64,000 nt of DNA from Bremerella volcania (GTDB lineage: Bacteria; Planctomycetota; Planctomycetia; Pirellulales; Pirellulaceae): contig NZ_CP036289.1 in assembly GCF_007748115.1 (NCBI RefSeq), positions 558,001 through 622,000 of the forward strand. Direction: 5' to 3'. The notes under the pieces are model-generated. The model saw only the letters and a program-made list of their open reading frames with translations. It did not search any database and was not told the origin of the DNA. The position numbers and the translations under genes were made by a program. Shown here in pieces: positions 15,861 through 24,659 of this stretch. Within the stretch, counting starts at the first letter, position 1. Each line of letters starts with the position of its first letter.

Positions 15861-16832
15861 TCAGTTCTTGATACCGACCTTTTCCAACTGAGCTTCCGCG
15901 ATGACAGCCGGGATGGGCAGATAGCCATCTTTGACGACTGCCTTCTGTCCTTGCTGGCTGTAGATGTACTTCAAAAACTCACGGCGCAGCGGATCCAGTT
16001 CGCTGCCAGGGCGATGGTTAACGCTAATGAACAGGAAACGTGACAACGGATAGTCGTCGGCGTTCTCGGCGGTTGGTTCTACGAAATCGGTGCCTTCGAT
16101 CGAGAGCGGCAAAGCACGAACGTCCGAGGTCTTGTAGCCGATGCCGCTGTAGCCAATGCCGAACTTGTCGGTGGCAACCCCTTGCACGACCGAAGAGCTA
16201 CCAGGCTGTTCTTTGACCGAAGGCTTGTAGTCGCCGCCGAACAGTGCGTTTTCCTTGAAGAACGCATACGTACCCGAAGCCGAATTACGTCCATACAAGC
16301 TAATCGGGGACTGAGCGAATGTTCCGGTCAGGCCGAGTTCGCCCCAGCGAGAAATATCCTTGCTGGCGCCCCCTTTGCGGTTGGTCGAGAAGATCGCATC
16401 GACCTGAGGAAGTGCCAGGCCTGCGATCGGATTGTCTTTATTCACATAAACGGCCAGCATGTCGATGCTGGTACCCAGTTCGGTTGGCTTGTAGCCGTAC
16501 CGTTTTTCAAAGTCGTCGATTTCATTGGCCTTCATCGGACGGCTCATGGGACCGAAGGTCGCGGTCCCTTGGATCAAGGCCGGAGGAGCGGTCGACGATC
16601 CTTTCCCTTCGATTTCGATCTGGACGTTCGGGTAGATCTCTTGGAACCCTTCTGCCCACAGGGTCATCATGTTGTTCATCGTGTCCGAGCCGATGCTCTT
16701 GATCGTGCCAGAAACACCCGAAACTCGCTCGTAAACCGGCAGCTTCGGATCGACTTGCAGCTGAGCCATCAACACTCCAGGGCAAAGGCATGCCAGAAGT
16801 GTGGAAAGCGCGAATATGTGGCGACGCAACAT
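15861..16832 (-). CDS. pstS: Phosphate-binding protein PstS
   Basis: 323 residues from the ATG at 16832, chosen because it starts a good signal peptide (MLRRHIFALSTLLACLC to VLMA) and is preceded by GAAGGA; an upstream open start at 16964 would put this inside the protein. It binds inorganic phosphate outside the cytoplasmic membrane and hands it to PstC/PstA. Characteristic segments are IKSIGSDTMNNMM near the mature N terminus, EIEGKGSSTAPPALIQGTA, and GRNSASGTYAFFKENAL in the phosphate-binding second lobe. It is the first gene of the seven-gene Pho cluster, and a Pho-box-like repeat lies 86 bp upstream of the start. Confidence 0.93.
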   Translation of the reverse strand: MLRRHIFALSTLLACLCPGVLMAQLQVDPKLPVYERVSGVSGTIKSIGSDTMNNMMTLWAEGFQEIYPNVQIEIEGKGSSTAPPALIQGTATFGPMSRPMKANEIDDFEKRYGYKPTELGTSIDMLAVYVNKDNPIAGLALPQVDAIFSTNRKGGASKDISRWGELGLTGTFAQSPISLYGRNSASGTYAFFKENALFGGDYKPSVKEQPGSSSVVQGVATDKFGIGYSGIGYKTSDVRALPLSIEGTDFVEPTAENADDYPLSRFLFISVNHRPGSELDPLRREFLKYIYSQQGQKAVVKDGYLPIPAVIAEAQLEKVGIKN

Positions 16833-17172
16833 CAGGTCAAATCCTTCCAGAAGCAGGGCAAACAAAATCGGAGGTGGTCCAGTAAGTACCACGATTTCGC
16901 ATGGGGGAGAAATTAGCATTAACAATGCGCTAACACTCGGAAAAGCTCGTCTCCAGGCGACCAATTCGACTAAGAATAAGCGGATTTCTCGGAGTTTTTG
17001 GGGCCATTCCAGCGAAGGTTAATCTTCTGGCATAACCCCTGGCAAAGAAAGCCCTTACATCTTTTGAGTGGTTATATTTACAAAACGTTAATATCTCAGG
17101 CAATGCCTGCGGTGCTTTCGGGGGGAGGGACGGCGCCTGTCACGGTCCGGCGGGCCAGCCAGAAAGGGCCTG
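16833..17172. other. Upstream region of the pho operon and end of the EF-hand gene
   Basis: No gene is seen in these 340 bp. It contains the Pho-box-like repeat (16919-16936), an AT-rich stretch at about 17065-17100 with the palindrome AACGTT, and the 13-mer GACGGCGCCTGTC (17129-17141), an exact copy of the one after fhcC. The last lies just beyond the stop of the EF-hand gene. Confidence 0.5.
16919..16936 (-). promoter_or_regulatory. Candidate Pho box upstream of pstS
   Basis: Read on the minus strand the sequence is GTGTTAG-CGCA-TTGTTAA, two TGTTA-containing heptamers spaced 11 bp centre to centre, the 7-4-7 layout of Pho boxes (E. coli consensus CTGTCAT repeated at 11 bp). It is 86 bp upstream of the pstS start. 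The half-sites differ from the enterobacterial consensus, so this is a positional and pattern-based proposal. Confidence 0.35.
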
Positions 17173-18927
17173 TTAGAACAGGTTCGGGTGCGAGAGAACC
17201 TCGGCATCGGTGATGAAGCCGTCGTGATCGGCATCCAATTCCGAGAACTGGGCCGGAGTGCCCAGGAATTCGCGAAGACTAATATCGCCGTCTCCGTTGT
17301 AGTCCATGCCTTGGAACCACTCCGGCGTCAGGTTGCTGGTGGCGGTCGCGTCTTGCGATTCACTGTAAAGCTGCGGCACTACCGGATTGTTGTCTTGATC
17401 TCCGCGAAAGAACTCGAACACCAACAGGGCAGGAATCTCCTCGAACTCGACGGACTGCGATTGGTCGACGTCCATCTGACTGAGCTGCGACTTGAGTTGC
17501 TGCAATTCCCTGGCCGATAGCCTGGTATCCCGGTTTGGGTCGATGGCACGAAACAGGGGATCATCCCCGTCGATCCCCTGCAGGCGAATGTGACAGCGCT
17601 GGATCCAATTTCGCTGCAAGAGCGAGGCCTCGATTTCCTCGACGTATAGCTTTTCATCCTCATCTTTGTCGGCCAGGGCAAAGTTGATGTTTGTGCCTTG
17701 CTCGGGGAGTTCGCTTTCCTCGAGATAACCATCCCGGTTGCCATCGTAAATCTGCAATAGATTTTCGGCCTGCTGATGGGCAAACTCGGAACTTACATTA
17801 TCCCTGGTGCGGAAGACAAGCCAGTCCGAGCCCAGGTTAACGGCAACTTCGTCCGTTCTGGTGATCGGTTCGGCCGAAGACTTTTTGAAGGGAACCATGG
17901 CAATTCGCGGCTGCTCTTTCAAGTCTCCACCAAAGCGAATGGTCAATTCGTATTCGGGCGGCAAGCTGGCGAGCTTGGGTAGCTCGTCACGATGCAGCAC
18001 GCCATCCCCATCCGCGTCGATCGTATGCAGCAGGTTGTCTTTCGGAAACTTGTCGAGCTGAAGTTGCCCGCCGCGTTCGTAGTTTTCCTGCATGGCGTAA
18101 AGCAGGTCGTTCCACGGGGTGTTGTCGTCCAGGGTGAACATGCCTTGGCCACCGAAGAAACGACGCCGATCGCCGCGGCGTGTCATGTCATCCATGGAAC
18201 TTCCCGAAGACGTGATCAGTTCCATCGGTGTGACAATCTCGTCGTCGTCCAGGTCACGCAGGCGAAGTCGGTGCGCGGCCGAGGTGATCTCGTCGTGATC
18301 GATCACGCCATTCCCATTTTCATCCAGCAGTTGCCGCAAGGGGGAATCGGTCCGGCTGCGATTCACGGCATACGAGGTTCGACGAACGGAGAACGCTTCC
18401 GTACGGGCGCTGCTGCGACTGACCATGCGGGGCACTTCGGCGCGGTCGACCCAACCGTTGCGGTTGGTGTCGTAGCGATCGATGTTTTGCTTTCGTTGAC
18501 GGGGGTCTTCGAACGAGAGGTTACCGAACTGACCGCTGCGCAGCTCCGGCTGATTGGCCAACTCCTCCCAGGTTGCTTTGCCATCCTGGTTGGCGTCGGC
18601 CAGCGTCAGGACATGATCGACCAGTTCTTCCAAGGCGTGGTCGTACGGCTTGTCGTCGATCCAAAGCAAAACATCGACGCGGATAGGTCCATGCGAAGTG
18701 AAGACCAACAGACGCTGCGGCGTGACGTACGGTTCCAGCTTGAAGGGGAGCCCTGCCTGGGGTTCGGCCATATCTTCTAGCGAGATCAAATCAAGCGGGT
18801 CGACGATCGTCTTGGCGACCACTGGCGGAGCGGGCTTCGGTGGGGGCGTCTGGGCGACGCGCTGGTTGCATCCGCCGATGCCTATCACGAGGGAAGCCAG
18901 AACGAAGGTCGAAACAAACGCACGCAT
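17173..18927 (-). CDS. Lipoprotein with many EF-hand calcium-binding loops
   Basis: 584 residues from the ATG at 18927, which lies one base after the stop of the DUF1501 gene (TAA-C-ATG); a longer frame upstream only overlaps that gene. The N terminus is a lipoprotein signal (VLASLVIGIGGC, lipidated Cys about residue 19) followed by a Pro-rich linker. About ten EF-hand-like loops are spread along the protein, including DANQDGKATWEE, DTNRNGWVDRAE, DENGNGVIDHDE, DADGDGVLHRDE, DGNRDGYLEESE, DYNGDGDISLRE and DADHDGFITDAE. It is membrane-anchored and extracytoplasmic, presumably Ca2+-binding. It is the third gene of the operon with the DUF1549/1553 and DUF1501 proteins, whose joint function in planctomycetes is not established. 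Confidence 0.85.
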   Translation of the reverse strand: MRAFVSTFVLASLVIGIGGCNQRVAQTPPPKPAPPVVAKTIVDPLDLISLEDMAEPQAGLPFKLEPYVTPQRLLVFTSHGPIRVDVLLWIDDKPYDHALEELVDHVLTLADANQDGKATWEELANQPELRSGQFGNLSFEDPRQRKQNIDRYDTNRNGWVDRAEVPRMVSRSSARTEAFSVRRTSYAVNRSRTDSPLRQLLDENGNGVIDHDEITSAAHRLRLRDLDDDEIVTPMELITSSGSSMDDMTRRGDRRRFFGGQGMFTLDDNTPWNDLLYAMQENYERGGQLQLDKFPKDNLLHTIDADGDGVLHRDELPKLASLPPEYELTIRFGGDLKEQPRIAMVPFKKSSAEPITRTDEVAVNLGSDWLVFRTRDNVSSEFAHQQAENLLQIYDGNRDGYLEESELPEQGTNINFALADKDEDEKLYVEEIEASLLQRNWIQRCHIRLQGIDGDDPLFRAIDPNRDTRLSARELQQLKSQLSQMDVDQSQSVEFEEIPALLVFEFFRGDQDNNPVVPQLYSESQDATATSNLTPEWFQGMDYNGDGDISLREFLGTPAQFSELDADHDGFITDAEVLSHPNLF

Positions 18928-18928
18928 G

Positions 18929-20248
18929 TTACGCCAAAACCTGATCGATGGAGTGTCCTTCCGAAATCTTGATAGGACGTGCCTGGGGTGAGAAGTGCTC
19001 GGTCGCCGGATCAACACCGACGGCCCGGCAAAGAGTCGCCAGCAGGTCTTGCACCTCCGTCTTCCCTTCGGTGACTTCCTGGCCGGCTTCGTCGGTTTTG
19101 CCGTAGGCCTGACCGCCGGCGATGCCTCCCCCGGCGAGAACGCACGTCCATGCATCGGGAAAGTGATCACGTCCCGCCGAGTTGTTGATGCTGGGGGTCC
19201 TACCGAATTCACCCATCCAGCAGATGGTGGTCGTTTCCAAAAGGCCGCGCTCCTCGAGTTCCCGCATGAGGGTGCTCCACCCTTGGTCGAGTTCTTTAGA
19301 GAGCCGTTCGACGGCCGGGAAGTTGCCTTGGTGGGTATCCCAGCCCAGTCCGTTGCCCCCGAGCGTCACTTCCACGAAAGGAACATCACGTTCGACCAGC
19401 CGCCGGGCAATCAGGCAGCCTTGGCCAAAGGTACCTCGGCCGTACGACTCGCGTACCTGGGTCGTCTCTTGCGAAAGATCAAACGCCGAGGCCGCATCGG
19501 GGTGCATCATCTTGACGGCCGACTGAAAGATCGTCGCTTGCGCTTCGGCGGCGCCGGAAGGATGCCGGGCAAGGAATTGGTTCTGCTGATCTTTCCACAA
19601 CGCCAGCCGCGCGTCTTGACGCTTCGTATCGATCCCTGGTGGAAGCGATAGGAAGTCGACCCCCAGGTCGGCCATCGCTTCGGAACCTTCCCCGGGTGGT
19701 GTGCCGCGCGCGCCAACGGTTGCCGCCGCATAGCGTGGCCCCAAGAAGCCAGGGCTCAGCGCGCTGCCATTAAGTAGACCACTCGGATTGACGGCGACGT
19801 AGCTGGGTAGGGTCGACTGGTTGTGCTCCAGGGCCTTCGATAGGGACGCGCCGATCGACGGATAGTTCAGCGGCCCGCCTGGACGCTGCCCGGTGTGCAT
19901 CAGGTAAGTGCCACGCAGGTGATCACCTTCCCGGGTACTCATTCCACGCATGATGGCCAGCTTGTCGGCCTGCTTGGCGAGTCCAGCAAAGTGCTCGCTG
20001 AAGCGAAGCCCCGGCACATTGGTTTCCGTTTCCTTGAACTCGCCCCCATTGGCATGCCCCGGCTTCATGTCGAAGGTATCGGTCTGGGTGGGACCGCCGG
20101 CCATCCACAGCACGATGCAGCTTCGCTTGCGATTGGGATCCGCGCCAGCGGCCGCTGCCAATTGGGGAAGCCACGAACAACTGGCAGCACCCAAGAGGCC
20201 TGCGGTCGTTTGCAGGAATCGTCGTCGCGATTGGGGCAAGATGTTCAT
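18929..20248 (-). CDS. DUF1501 protein (sulfatase-like fold), Tat-exported
   Basis: 439 residues, the usual length of planctomycete DUF1501 proteins. The N terminus has a twin-arginine motif SRRRFLQ (about residues 7-13) and a hydrophobic stretch, so it is exported folded. Family landmarks are CIVLWMAGGPTQTDTFD near residues 43-60, PGLRFSEHFAGLA, and the C-terminal CWMGEFGRTPSINNSAGRDHF. DUF1501 is distantly related to the alkaline phosphatase/sulfatase superfamily; no reaction is proven. The upstream gene (DUF1549/1553) ends 11 bp before it and the EF-hand gene starts 1 bp after it. This pairing is a standard planctomycete module, thought to act on complex polysaccharides. Confidence 0.92.
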   Translation of the reverse strand: MNILPQSRRRFLQTTAGLLGAASCSWLPQLAAAAGADPNRKRSCIVLWMAGGPTQTDTFDMKPGHANGGEFKETETNVPGLRFSEHFAGLAKQADKLAIMRGMSTREGDHLRGTYLMHTGQRPGGPLNYPSIGASLSKALEHNQSTLPSYVAVNPSGLLNGSALSPGFLGPRYAAATVGARGTPPGEGSEAMADLGVDFLSLPPGIDTKRQDARLALWKDQQNQFLARHPSGAAEAQATIFQSAVKMMHPDAASAFDLSQETTQVRESYGRGTFGQGCLIARRLVERDVPFVEVTLGGNGLGWDTHQGNFPAVERLSKELDQGWSTLMRELEERGLLETTTICWMGEFGRTPSINNSAGRDHFPDAWTCVLAGGGIAGGQAYGKTDEAGQEVTEGKTEVQDLLATLCRAVGVDPATEHFSPQARPIKISEGHSIDQVLA

Positions 20249-20259
20249 CGGATGTCCCT

Positions 20260-21828
20260 TTAATGGTTCAACATGAATTCAGCACTATTGGCCAGCACCC
20301 ACAGCACGTCCCCCAGGGCCGCCGATTGCTGGTCTGGTTCGGCTTGCTGCAGGAACTCCTGGTATCGCTTCAATTCATCGGGATTGGGTGGGCGACTATA
20401 GGCCGCCAGAAACAACACGTTCAGGCGCTGCTCGTCCGTGAGGAAAGGAGCGGACAAAGCCTTGAGCAGCCCACTCGTTTCTGGCGAAGTCGCCGTCGAA
20501 ACGGGTGGGCCATTCATCACCGCCAGCGCCTGCGGCATGCCGGTATCGAAGAACGTGCGATCCTTACTCGCCGTTCGCAGGCGGGCGACGAATTGATTGC
20601 GCAGCCCATCTTGCTGCATGAGAGGAACATCGTTCTTCAGCAGGCCAACCTTTAAGAAGGCATCGTAAAGCTGTTCCGGCGTGAGCGACTTGACCGCCAT
20701 GCGGGCAAAAAGCTCCGGTGGTGCTTCCGAGTCGGAAACGGCCTCGCTACTGCGGGCATACGTGTCGGTGATGGCGATCGTTTGCAGAAGCAGTCGCAAG
20801 TCGAAGCCGCTGCGAATGAAATAGTCGGTCAGCTCATTCAGAAGTTCAGGATGGCTGGGAAGATTTTGCGGAGACATGTCATCCGCCGGATGCACGATAC
20901 CGCGTCCCATCATGTGCGCCCAGGCCCAGTTCACCGCGCGCCTGGGCATGTAGGGGTTGTCGCGCGAGACCATCCAGATGGCTAACTGCTGACGCCGCGT
21001 TCCACCGAACGAGGCATAGTTTGCGCTGCTGCCGGGAAACGCCGGCGGGACGACCTCGTCCGTTTCCGGAATGGTCACCTCCCCCATGTTGCGATCGACG
21101 ATGTCGAATCGGCCGAGACCGACGATGTTATCGTTGGCTGGCCGTTCCAGTTGCGCGAAGAAGGCCGCCAGTCCCCAGAAGTCGTGCTGCTTCCAGCGAT
21201 CGAAGGGATGGTCGTGACACTGGGCACATTCCAGCTGCAGCCCCAGGAAGATGCGTGACGTTTCGGAAGCCAGCATCTCCGGCTTCAAGTCTTGCGACGC
21301 ATAAAAATAGCCAGGACCATCGCTCCCTTGGGTGGCGGTCAGAAACTCTTCCACCAGGCGGTCGTACCGTACGTTCTCGCTGAACTTGCCTCGCAGCCAA
21401 CGCTGAAGGCCTTGCTCGTTCTGCAGTCGTTGCGGGTCGTCCGATGGCTCGAGCACCAGCGCTCGCCACGTGTTGGCCAGGTGCGTTGGATACGCCGGAG
21501 ACTTCAGCAGCTGAGCGATCAGTTGCTCTCGTTTGTCCGGAGCATCGTTGTCCAGATAGGCTCGCGTTTGGGCGACGGTTGGGATGTTGCCAACCAGGTC
21601 GAGGTAAGCACGGCGGATGAATTCGCCATCGGTGGCCAGCGGAGCGGCGCTGGCTTTTTCGCGGTCGAGCCGGGCTTGCACGAGGGCATCGATCCGTGCG
21701 GCCATCGCTTGCATCTTGGCCGTTTCATTGGGCGCATCCGCAAACGTTTCTTGCGCTTCAATAGCTGTAGTCCACGCAAGCAGCGACAACAGAACGCAGC
21801 TCGCGGACACATGCGTGATGCGAAGCAT
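20260..21828 (-). CDS. DUF1549/DUF1553 (PSCyt2/PSD1) secreted protein
   Basis: 522 residues from the ATG at 21828, preceded by GGCGGAACC and starting a signal peptide (LRITHVSASCVLLSLLAW...EAQ); a more distal start at 21891 would bury it. The DUF1549 half (about 40-250) has FIRRAYLDLVGNIPT and the single CxxCH motif ECAQCHDHPFDRW, which may bind haem c. The DUF1553 half has MPRRAVNWAWAHMMGRGIVHPADD and ends in NSAEFMLNH. Compared with longer relatives it lacks the N-terminal PSCyt1 cytochrome domain. It is the first gene of the operon with DUF1501 and the EF-hand lipoprotein. Biochemical role unproven. Confidence 0.9.
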   Translation of the reverse strand: MLRITHVSASCVLLSLLAWTTAIEAQETFADAPNETAKMQAMAARIDALVQARLDREKASAAPLATDGEFIRRAYLDLVGNIPTVAQTRAYLDNDAPDKREQLIAQLLKSPAYPTHLANTWRALVLEPSDDPQRLQNEQGLQRWLRGKFSENVRYDRLVEEFLTATQGSDGPGYFYASQDLKPEMLASETSRIFLGLQLECAQCHDHPFDRWKQHDFWGLAAFFAQLERPANDNIVGLGRFDIVDRNMGEVTIPETDEVVPPAFPGSSANYASFGGTRRQQLAIWMVSRDNPYMPRRAVNWAWAHMMGRGIVHPADDMSPQNLPSHPELLNELTDYFIRSGFDLRLLLQTIAITDTYARSSEAVSDSEAPPELFARMAVKSLTPEQLYDAFLKVGLLKNDVPLMQQDGLRNQFVARLRTASKDRTFFDTGMPQALAVMNGPPVSTATSPETSGLLKALSAPFLTDEQRLNVLFLAAYSRPPNPDELKRYQEFLQQAEPDQQSAALGDVLWVLANSAEFMLNH

Positions 21829-21972
21829 GGTTCCGCCTCGAAAACAGATGAGAGAGGGATTAGGTCGACCGGGAGGTAAGTAATACCTCATCCTATGAGA
21901 ATTCTATCAGGTTCCCTCACGCGAAGTAAGGAAAATGCAGTGATTTACATGGAATAATATACCGCTGGAAAA

Positions 21973-22000
21973 GGGTGCCGATGTAAGAGGATCGGCACCC
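21973..22000. terminator. Bidirectional Rho-independent terminator
   Basis: GGGTGCCGAT and ATCGGCACCC form a perfect 10-bp stem around an 8-nt loop. On the minus strand the stem is followed by TTTTCC, placed 16 bp after the stop of the gene at 22017-22691; on the plus strand ACGG and five T follow. Confidence 0.75.
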
Positions 22001-22016
22001 ACGGTTTTTGCCAGGC

Positions 22017-22691
22017 CTACTTCTTTTCACGAGCTTTGGCTTCGGCGGCTGTGGCCGTACGACCTTTGACAGCCTCGACTTCCTGCGCCTGACCCCAGAA
22101 GTAAAGCATGATCCCCAGGAGCAAGCCGAGCAAGCTAGCGGACAACACCGCGAACGGACTTTGGGTAAAGGTCGAGTTTTGGGCAGCGGCCTGGGTCGTC
22201 AGCACCAAGCCAATCAAGCTGATGACGAAGCTAAGCACGTCCGAGAGGATCTCGCGAAGGCTGAAGCCCAGATGGGCAAAGACGACCAGCTTACCGATCA
22301 CCAGTTGTAAAGCGAAGCCGATGACGCCTGAGAGCATCAGCGCGAACGCCAGCCAGTGAAACGCCGGGAACTCAAGCGCCTCGGCAACCATATAAATCGG
22401 CGTCAGGATCCCGGCGCTGGTATCTTTGGCCGTTGCCGAGTCATCGACTTCTTTGGCGATACCTTTCAATTGTTCCGGCAACTCGCCGGCTGGTTCATTC
22501 ACCTCTTCCGGCTTTGCCAGCTCTTCTTTGTCATCGGTTGCGGCGGCTGCTTCCGCATCCGGCGTGCCTGCTTCGACGGTTGCGGCTTCTTCAACCGATA
22601 CCGGAGCTTCCGCGTCTTGCGCCCAGGCAGGCGACGTGGCGACGCAAAAGACGAGCGTAATTAACATGATCGGCGCAATAAGACGTGACAT
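22017..22691 (-). CDS. Hypothetical exported membrane protein
   Basis: 224 residues. A signal sequence (IMLITLVFCVATSPAWA) is followed by an Ala/Glu/Asp-rich low-complexity region (about residues 25-95). Then come three hydrophobic helices (about 113-135, 148-168 and 181-200) and a short Lys-rich tail. No family recognised. The acidic linker would lie outside the cytoplasm if the signal is used. It is a monocistronic-looking gene with a strong terminator immediately downstream and a 315-bp region upstream. The acidic repeats vary in length in such proteins and offer no functional clue. Confidence 0.6.
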   Translation of the reverse strand: MSRLIAPIMLITLVFCVATSPAWAQDAEAPVSVEEAATVEAGTPDAEAAAATDDKEELAKPEEVNEPAGELPEQLKGIAKEVDDSATAKDTSAGILTPIYMVAEALEFPAFHWLAFALMLSGVIGFALQLVIGKLVVFAHLGFSLREILSDVLSFVISLIGLVLTTQAAAQNSTFTQSPFAVLSASLLGLLLGIMLYFWGQAQEVEAVKGRTATAAEAKAREKK

Positions 22692-23006
22692 GGTTTCTAC
22701 CTCCGCTTAACAAAATGCTGCAATGACGAGAAACGCCGCACACGCGCATTCTATCCCTTGCAAAGTGTGATTCATCTCTGAACTCAGGTGGGTATTCGAC
22801 AATTTCACCGGAATCTTGGCGAAAACTAACTGAATCGTGATGGACGAATGCAGACGGCATTACGAAGCGAAGTTGCCTTGAAGCGAGATAAGCTTGCGCA
22901 AATAGGATATTGCGTTTACGTGGCTGGCTTGGTTTTATAGTAGGTGCGACCTGCCTCGCCAGAATCCACTCTTATTCCTGCCCAACGAAGATGGAGACCA
23001 TCGCTC
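22692..23006. other. Intergenic region between divergent genes
   Basis: I see no gene, repeat or terminator in this 315-bp region. It must carry the promoters of the two divergent flanking genes, but no box pair close to consensus stands out. Confidence 0.4.
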
Positions 23007-24488
23007 ATGAGTCCTACCGATGCTACGCGTCGAACCTTTCTTAGGTCCACCGCCGCCGGCGTTGCCGCCACATCGCTGGCAATGCATGCCCAAAAGTCAC
23101 CAGCCGCCGATGCCAATTCCAAACTGCGAATTGGTTTCGTGGGTGTGGGTGGACGCGGTTTTGGTGCCCACGTGAAAAGCCTTTCCAAGATCGCAAGCGA
23201 AGGGGCCAACATCGAACTGGTTGCCGTCTGCGACGTCTACGACAACAACCGCAATCGCGCCGCCGATTACATCGAAAAGGAAAACGGCGGCAAGGTTGCC
23301 CGCTACGTCGACTTCCGTGAGATGTACGCCAAGGAAAACCTCGATGCCGTCAGCATCGGTACGCCAGACCATTGGCACGCCATTCAAGCCATCGAGGCGA
23401 TGAAAGGCGACATGCATGTCTACTGCGAAAAGCCCATGGTCAAACAGGTCGAAGACGCCATCGAATTGGTCAGCGTCTGGAAAGATACCGGCAAGGTGAT
23501 GCAAGTCGGCGTGCAGGGAACGAGCCTGCCGGTTTGGGATGCCGCACGCGAGAAGATCGACGAAGGTCTGCTCGGCAAAGTGCTCATGTATCAGACCGAA
23601 TACTTCCGCAACTCCGATATCGGTCAGTGGCGGTACTACAAGTTATCCAAAGACATGACCCCCAAAACGATCGACTGGAAGCGCTTCCTCGGCGTCGAAG
23701 AAGGTCTGGCCGAAGACCAGCCGTTCGACCGAGCCGTGTTCGCCCAGTGGCGGCGCTTCTGGGAGTTCGGCAGCGGTATGTTCACCGACTTGTTCGTGCA
23801 CCGCACCACGCAAATGATGAAGGCCACCGGGCTGCGTTACCCAGCACGCATTACCGGCAGCGGTGGTTTGTATCTGGAATACGACGGCCGCCAGGTGCCG
23901 GACGTGGCGACCGTGGTTGCCGAGTTCAACGAAGGTTGCCAAGGCCTGGTCACCGCGACGATGGCTGCTTCCGAAACGCCGGTGCAGCAGTTGATCCGTG
24001 GTCACTACGGTTCGATCGTATTCGAGAACCCGAATGCTTCCGAGTTCACCTTCGTACCGGAACGTCCCCAGGTAACGCACATCAGCCCGAATGACTTGCC
24101 GTACGAACGGCAGATCATCAAGACCGAAAAAGAAGCACCAAAGGATCAAACCAAGGCGCACTTCGAGAACTGGATTGCCGCGATCGAAAACAATACGCCG
24201 CAGTCGTGCAACAACCCGCCAGATTTGGGTGCGGCCGCGATCGTGCTGGTGAACCTGGGGGCTCGCAGCTACCGCGAAGGGAAGATCTATCGCTTCGACG
24301 ACGAAACGATGACCATCAGCGAGGCGGATGGATCGTGGTCGAAGAAGTGGGAACAGGTTTCCAAAGAGCGCGGCAAGCCAGAGCACGTGCCGGGCTGGAA
24401 AGCGGGCGACAAGGGCTCGACGATCAACGATCCCGATCACCAGCGCCTGGAAGGCCCCTGGATCGACGGTAAAGATCCCGCTGCCTGA
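23007..24488 (+). CDS. Gfo/Idh/MocA-family oxidoreductase, Tat-exported
   Basis: 493 residues from the ATG at 23007 (GGAG about 10 bases upstream). A Tat signal with RRTFLR (8-13) and a weakly hydrophobic Ala-rich stretch leads to the NAD(P)-binding Rossmann domain RIGFVGVGGRGFGAHV (about 39-54). The conserved VYCEKPMVK, with the catalytic-site EKP lysine, is at about 139-147, and TPDHWH precedes it. This family oxidises or reduces sugars and related polyols; planctomycetes have many exported copies. The exact substrate is unknown. It has its own strong terminator at 24519-24547, so it appears to be transcribed alone. Confidence 0.9.
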   Translation: MSPTDATRRTFLRSTAAGVAATSLAMHAQKSPAADANSKLRIGFVGVGGRGFGAHVKSLSKIASEGANIELVAVCDVYDNNRNRAADYIEKENGGKVARYVDFREMYAKENLDAVSIGTPDHWHAIQAIEAMKGDMHVYCEKPMVKQVEDAIELVSVWKDTGKVMQVGVQGTSLPVWDAAREKIDEGLLGKVLMYQTEYFRNSDIGQWRYYKLSKDMTPKTIDWKRFLGVEEGLAEDQPFDRAVFAQWRRFWEFGSGMFTDLFVHRTTQMMKATGLRYPARITGSGGLYLEYDGRQVPDVATVVAEFNEGCQGLVTATMAASETPVQQLIRGHYGSIVFENPNASEFTFVPERPQVTHISPNDLPYERQIIKTEKEAPKDQTKAHFENWIAAIENNTPQSCNNPPDLGAAAIVLVNLGARSYREGKIYRFDDETMTISEADGSWSKKWEQVSKERGKPEHVPGWKAGDKGSTINDPDHQRLEGPWIDGKDPAA

Positions 24489-24518
24489 TAGCTAAAGTAT
24501 CGCCAAATAGGAATCAGA

Positions 24519-24547
24519 AACGGCACCTCCCACGAGGTGCCGTTTTT
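24519..24547 (+). terminator. Rho-independent terminator of the oxidoreductase gene
   Basis: A perfect stem AACGGCACCTC / GAGGTGCCGTT around the loop CCAC is followed by a T-run. It begins 31 bp after the stop codon. Confidence 0.85.
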
Positions 24548-24659
24548 CATGCGCGGGTATTAACGTGCTGTTATGCGCTTTACCATGGAAAGCATCGCGT
24601 AGAAACACTCGATAGAGGCACTGGAATTTGCATCAAGCTTGAGAGCAGAAGGAGAAAGC

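Noticed and set aside
16833-16964. An extended N terminus of PstS starting at 16964
   Set aside because: It would bury the signal peptide that starts at 16832, and the internal ATG has a proper ribosome binding site.
18928-19212. A long N-terminal extension of the EF-hand protein
   Set aside because: That part overlaps the DUF1501 gene in another frame, while the ATG at 18927 begins a lipoprotein signal and couples to the DUF1501 stop.
24519-24547. A riboswitch or attenuator near the SDR gene
   Set aside because: The hairpin sits right after the preceding stop codon and is followed by a T-run; it is an ordinary terminator.
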